64,000 nucleotides of DNA, from contig JAGBVS010000067.1 of assembly GCA_017630195.1 (NCBI GenBank), forward strand, positions 1-64,000, given 5' to 3'. Shown here piece by piece: positions 62,876-64,000 of this stretch (its first letter is position 1; the number at the start of each line of letters is the position of its first letter). The translations under genes were made by a program, and so were the position numbers. The DNA comes from Bacteroidales bacterium. GTDB lineage: Bacteria > Bacteroidota > Bacteroidia > Bacteroidales > F082. The notes under the pieces are model-generated. The model had not been told where the DNA came from. It ran no database searches and was given only the letters and a program-made list of their open reading frames with translations.

Positions 62876-64000
62876 TCATTTATTCATCTTGATTATCTTA
62901 GGCATTTTGTCTTTAAACTGAGGCATCGTCATTCCAATAGAAGCGTTGATGTATGTTGGATCGCATACATAATATTTCTTTCCTGCATACGAAAACATAT
63001 CACCTTTAACATCAACATTATCTCCGAAACAAACTGCTGTTGCAAGATGTCCTTCATATTGTAAACCAACGACTTTTGCATCTGTATAATTTGTCACGAG
63101 CCAAGCGAACAATGCAGAACGATCTTCACAATCGCTATATGGATATGCAATTACTTCTTCTGGATAGAAATATTTTTCGTAGCCGAATTGCTGCTCATCG
63201 GTTTTATAGTCGAAGGCTGTCTGAACAAAATTAAGAAGTATATCTATAAACTGAACAGCCGAATATTGTTTTTTTATTTCGTTAAGTTTTTGATTAAAGA
63301 TAGTTTGAGCCTCAATAGAAATAGGCGAAGCGAAATAAATAGGGAAAACCGTCATCGGTACATCATTAAGATATGCTATATGAGAGCTGTTGTAAGGCAA
63401 TTCAATTTTAGAATTGATTTTTTCAAAATTCAACACTCTTTTAACATCACATTTTCCCATATTCAACTGGCGATAAAAATCTAATTCCATCTGTTTCAGA
63501 TTTTTATCTTGTTCATTAAAATCGTAAGTATAAATACTCTCATTAGAATTTCCTCCGCCGTATATAGAATAATATTTCAGCTGAGAAGCATCACCTTCAT
63601 TAAAGCGGAAAAAAGTATAAGAATAGACCTCTTTTTTATTATCGATAGCAGCCAAGAGTGTCAATTTATTAGAATCTTTACCTCTTGCCACTTTAACCTT
63701 GAAACCGCCTTCATTGCGTAACATATAGAAATTAAACAAAACACGATTGTCGATGTCGGAGAAAATATTTTCTGACAAAGAACGTAAAAGGCAGAAATAT
63801 CCCCATTCGTTGAGTCCCAACTCTTTCACATAATCGTCTATTTGTTTCCACAAGTGCGAAGTTTCCTGTGTCATAGATGATATTTCCACAAAATAATCGG
63901 CTACATCAGATTCTTTGATACCTTTATGTGCAAGACGAAGTTTTTCATCAACTTCAAAATCGAGTTTCTTACCATAAAAATCTATGCTTACATTAGAAGC
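62876..64000 (-). CDS. Transglutaminase-like protein, truncated by the window edge
   Basis: The frame is open from the window end to the stop at 62876 (374 residues visible), so the N-terminus is missing; the first in-frame candidate start (GTG at 63889) is not the true start because the frame continues upstream (ASNVSIDFYGKKLDFEVDEK). The C-terminal third has the transglutaminase-like triad: Cys in YPYSDCEDRSALFAW, His in YEGHLATAV and Asp in YYVCDPTYI. The remaining region is beta-rich. Such proteins in Bacteroidota are often exported proteases or peptide-modifying enzymes; function is unknown. Confidence 0.75.
   Translation of the reverse strand, partial: ASNVSIDFYGKKLDFEVDEKLRLAHKGIKESDVADYFVEISSMTQETSHLWKQIDDYVKELGLNEWGYFCLLRSLSENIFSDIDNRVLFNFYMLRNEGGFKVKVARGKDSNKLTLLAAIDNKKEVYSYTFFRFNEGDASQLKYYSIYGGGNSNESIYTYDFNEQDKNLKQMELDFYRQLNMGKCDVKRVLNFEKINSKIELPYNSSHIAYLNDVPMTVFPIYFASPISIEAQTIFNQKLNEIKKQYSAVQFIDILLNFVQTAFDYKTDEQQFGYEKYFYPEEVIAYPYSDCEDRSALFAWLVTNYTDAKVVGLQYEGHLATAVCFGDNVDVKGDMFSYAGKKYYVCDPTYINASIGMTMPQFKDKMPKIIKMNK

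Overview
The window comes from a Bacteroidota bacterium, most likely of the order Bacteroidales and plausibly host-associated and fermentative. The evidence is a SprA/Sov type IX secretion (T9SS) translocon, three secreted proteins with T9SS C-terminal sorting domains, Bacteroidota-only families (DUF4271, DUF4296), a PPi-type phosphofructokinase, glutamate decarboxylase of the Bacteroides type, and acetate kinase/phosphotransacetylase. Promoters follow the Bacteroidota pattern (TTG or TTTG, about 19-21 bases, TAnnTTTG), and start codons usually follow A-rich leaders without a clear Shine-Dalgarno sequence. The DNA is AT-rich and almost fully coding. I see no rRNA, prophage, insertion sequence or CRISPR array. 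The first gene (der) and the last gene (a transglutaminase-like protein) are cut by the window edges.

Layout. 1-7 kb: der, an S4 RNA-binding protein, gadB, a RelE/ParE-type toxin-antitoxin pair, lysC and a GadC-like antiporter. 7-13 kb: hpt-adk-malQ, then a BspA-like leucine-rich T9SS cargo protein with a small sorting-signal protein. 13-24 kb: recQ with a DUF4296 lipoprotein, then an envelope block (kdsD, lptB, pssA, a PAS protein, an LptF/LptG permease, two glycosyltransferases) and ettA. 24-34 kb: a T9SS cargo protein and a lipoprotein, thiL, uvrC, tRNA-Thr, an unknown secreted protein, a polyprenyl synthase, an orphan OmpR-type regulator, queA and a 50-residue YqaE/Pmp3 protein that is easy to miss. 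34-41 kb: a delta-60-repeat T9SS cargo protein, a secreted choloylglycine-hydrolase-family enzyme, ackA and pta. 41-50 kb: DUF4271-hemD-rnpA-yidD-S41 protease, an O-antigen-ligase-like protein, GtrA, a CPBP protease, dusB, a HAD phosphatase, a CAT-anticodon tRNA and pfp. 50-64 kb: ruvA-sprA-gcvH-vanZ, tonB, a membrane LytTR regulator, a large TPR protein, a small membrane-anchored protein and the transglutaminase-like protein.

How the genes work together. GadB and GadC would form a proton-consuming glutamate/GABA cycle. KdsD, LptB, LptF/G, the glycosyltransferases, the O-antigen ligase and GtrA serve LPS or surface-glycan assembly. SprA is the outer-membrane pore through which the three sorting-domain proteins would leave the cell. 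Pfp, AckA and Pta belong to glycolytic fermentation to acetate.

The most unusual signal is not a gene cluster but a set of short-period (7-10 base) direct-repeat families and palindromes. They lie between genes, run into 3' gene ends where they supply the stop codon and last residues (KSL, HNS/KNS, VRN tails), form inverted arrays between convergent genes, and sit in frame inside malQ (7-base unit) and queA (8-base unit). I could not run any search, so family names rest on recognised motifs and gene order.
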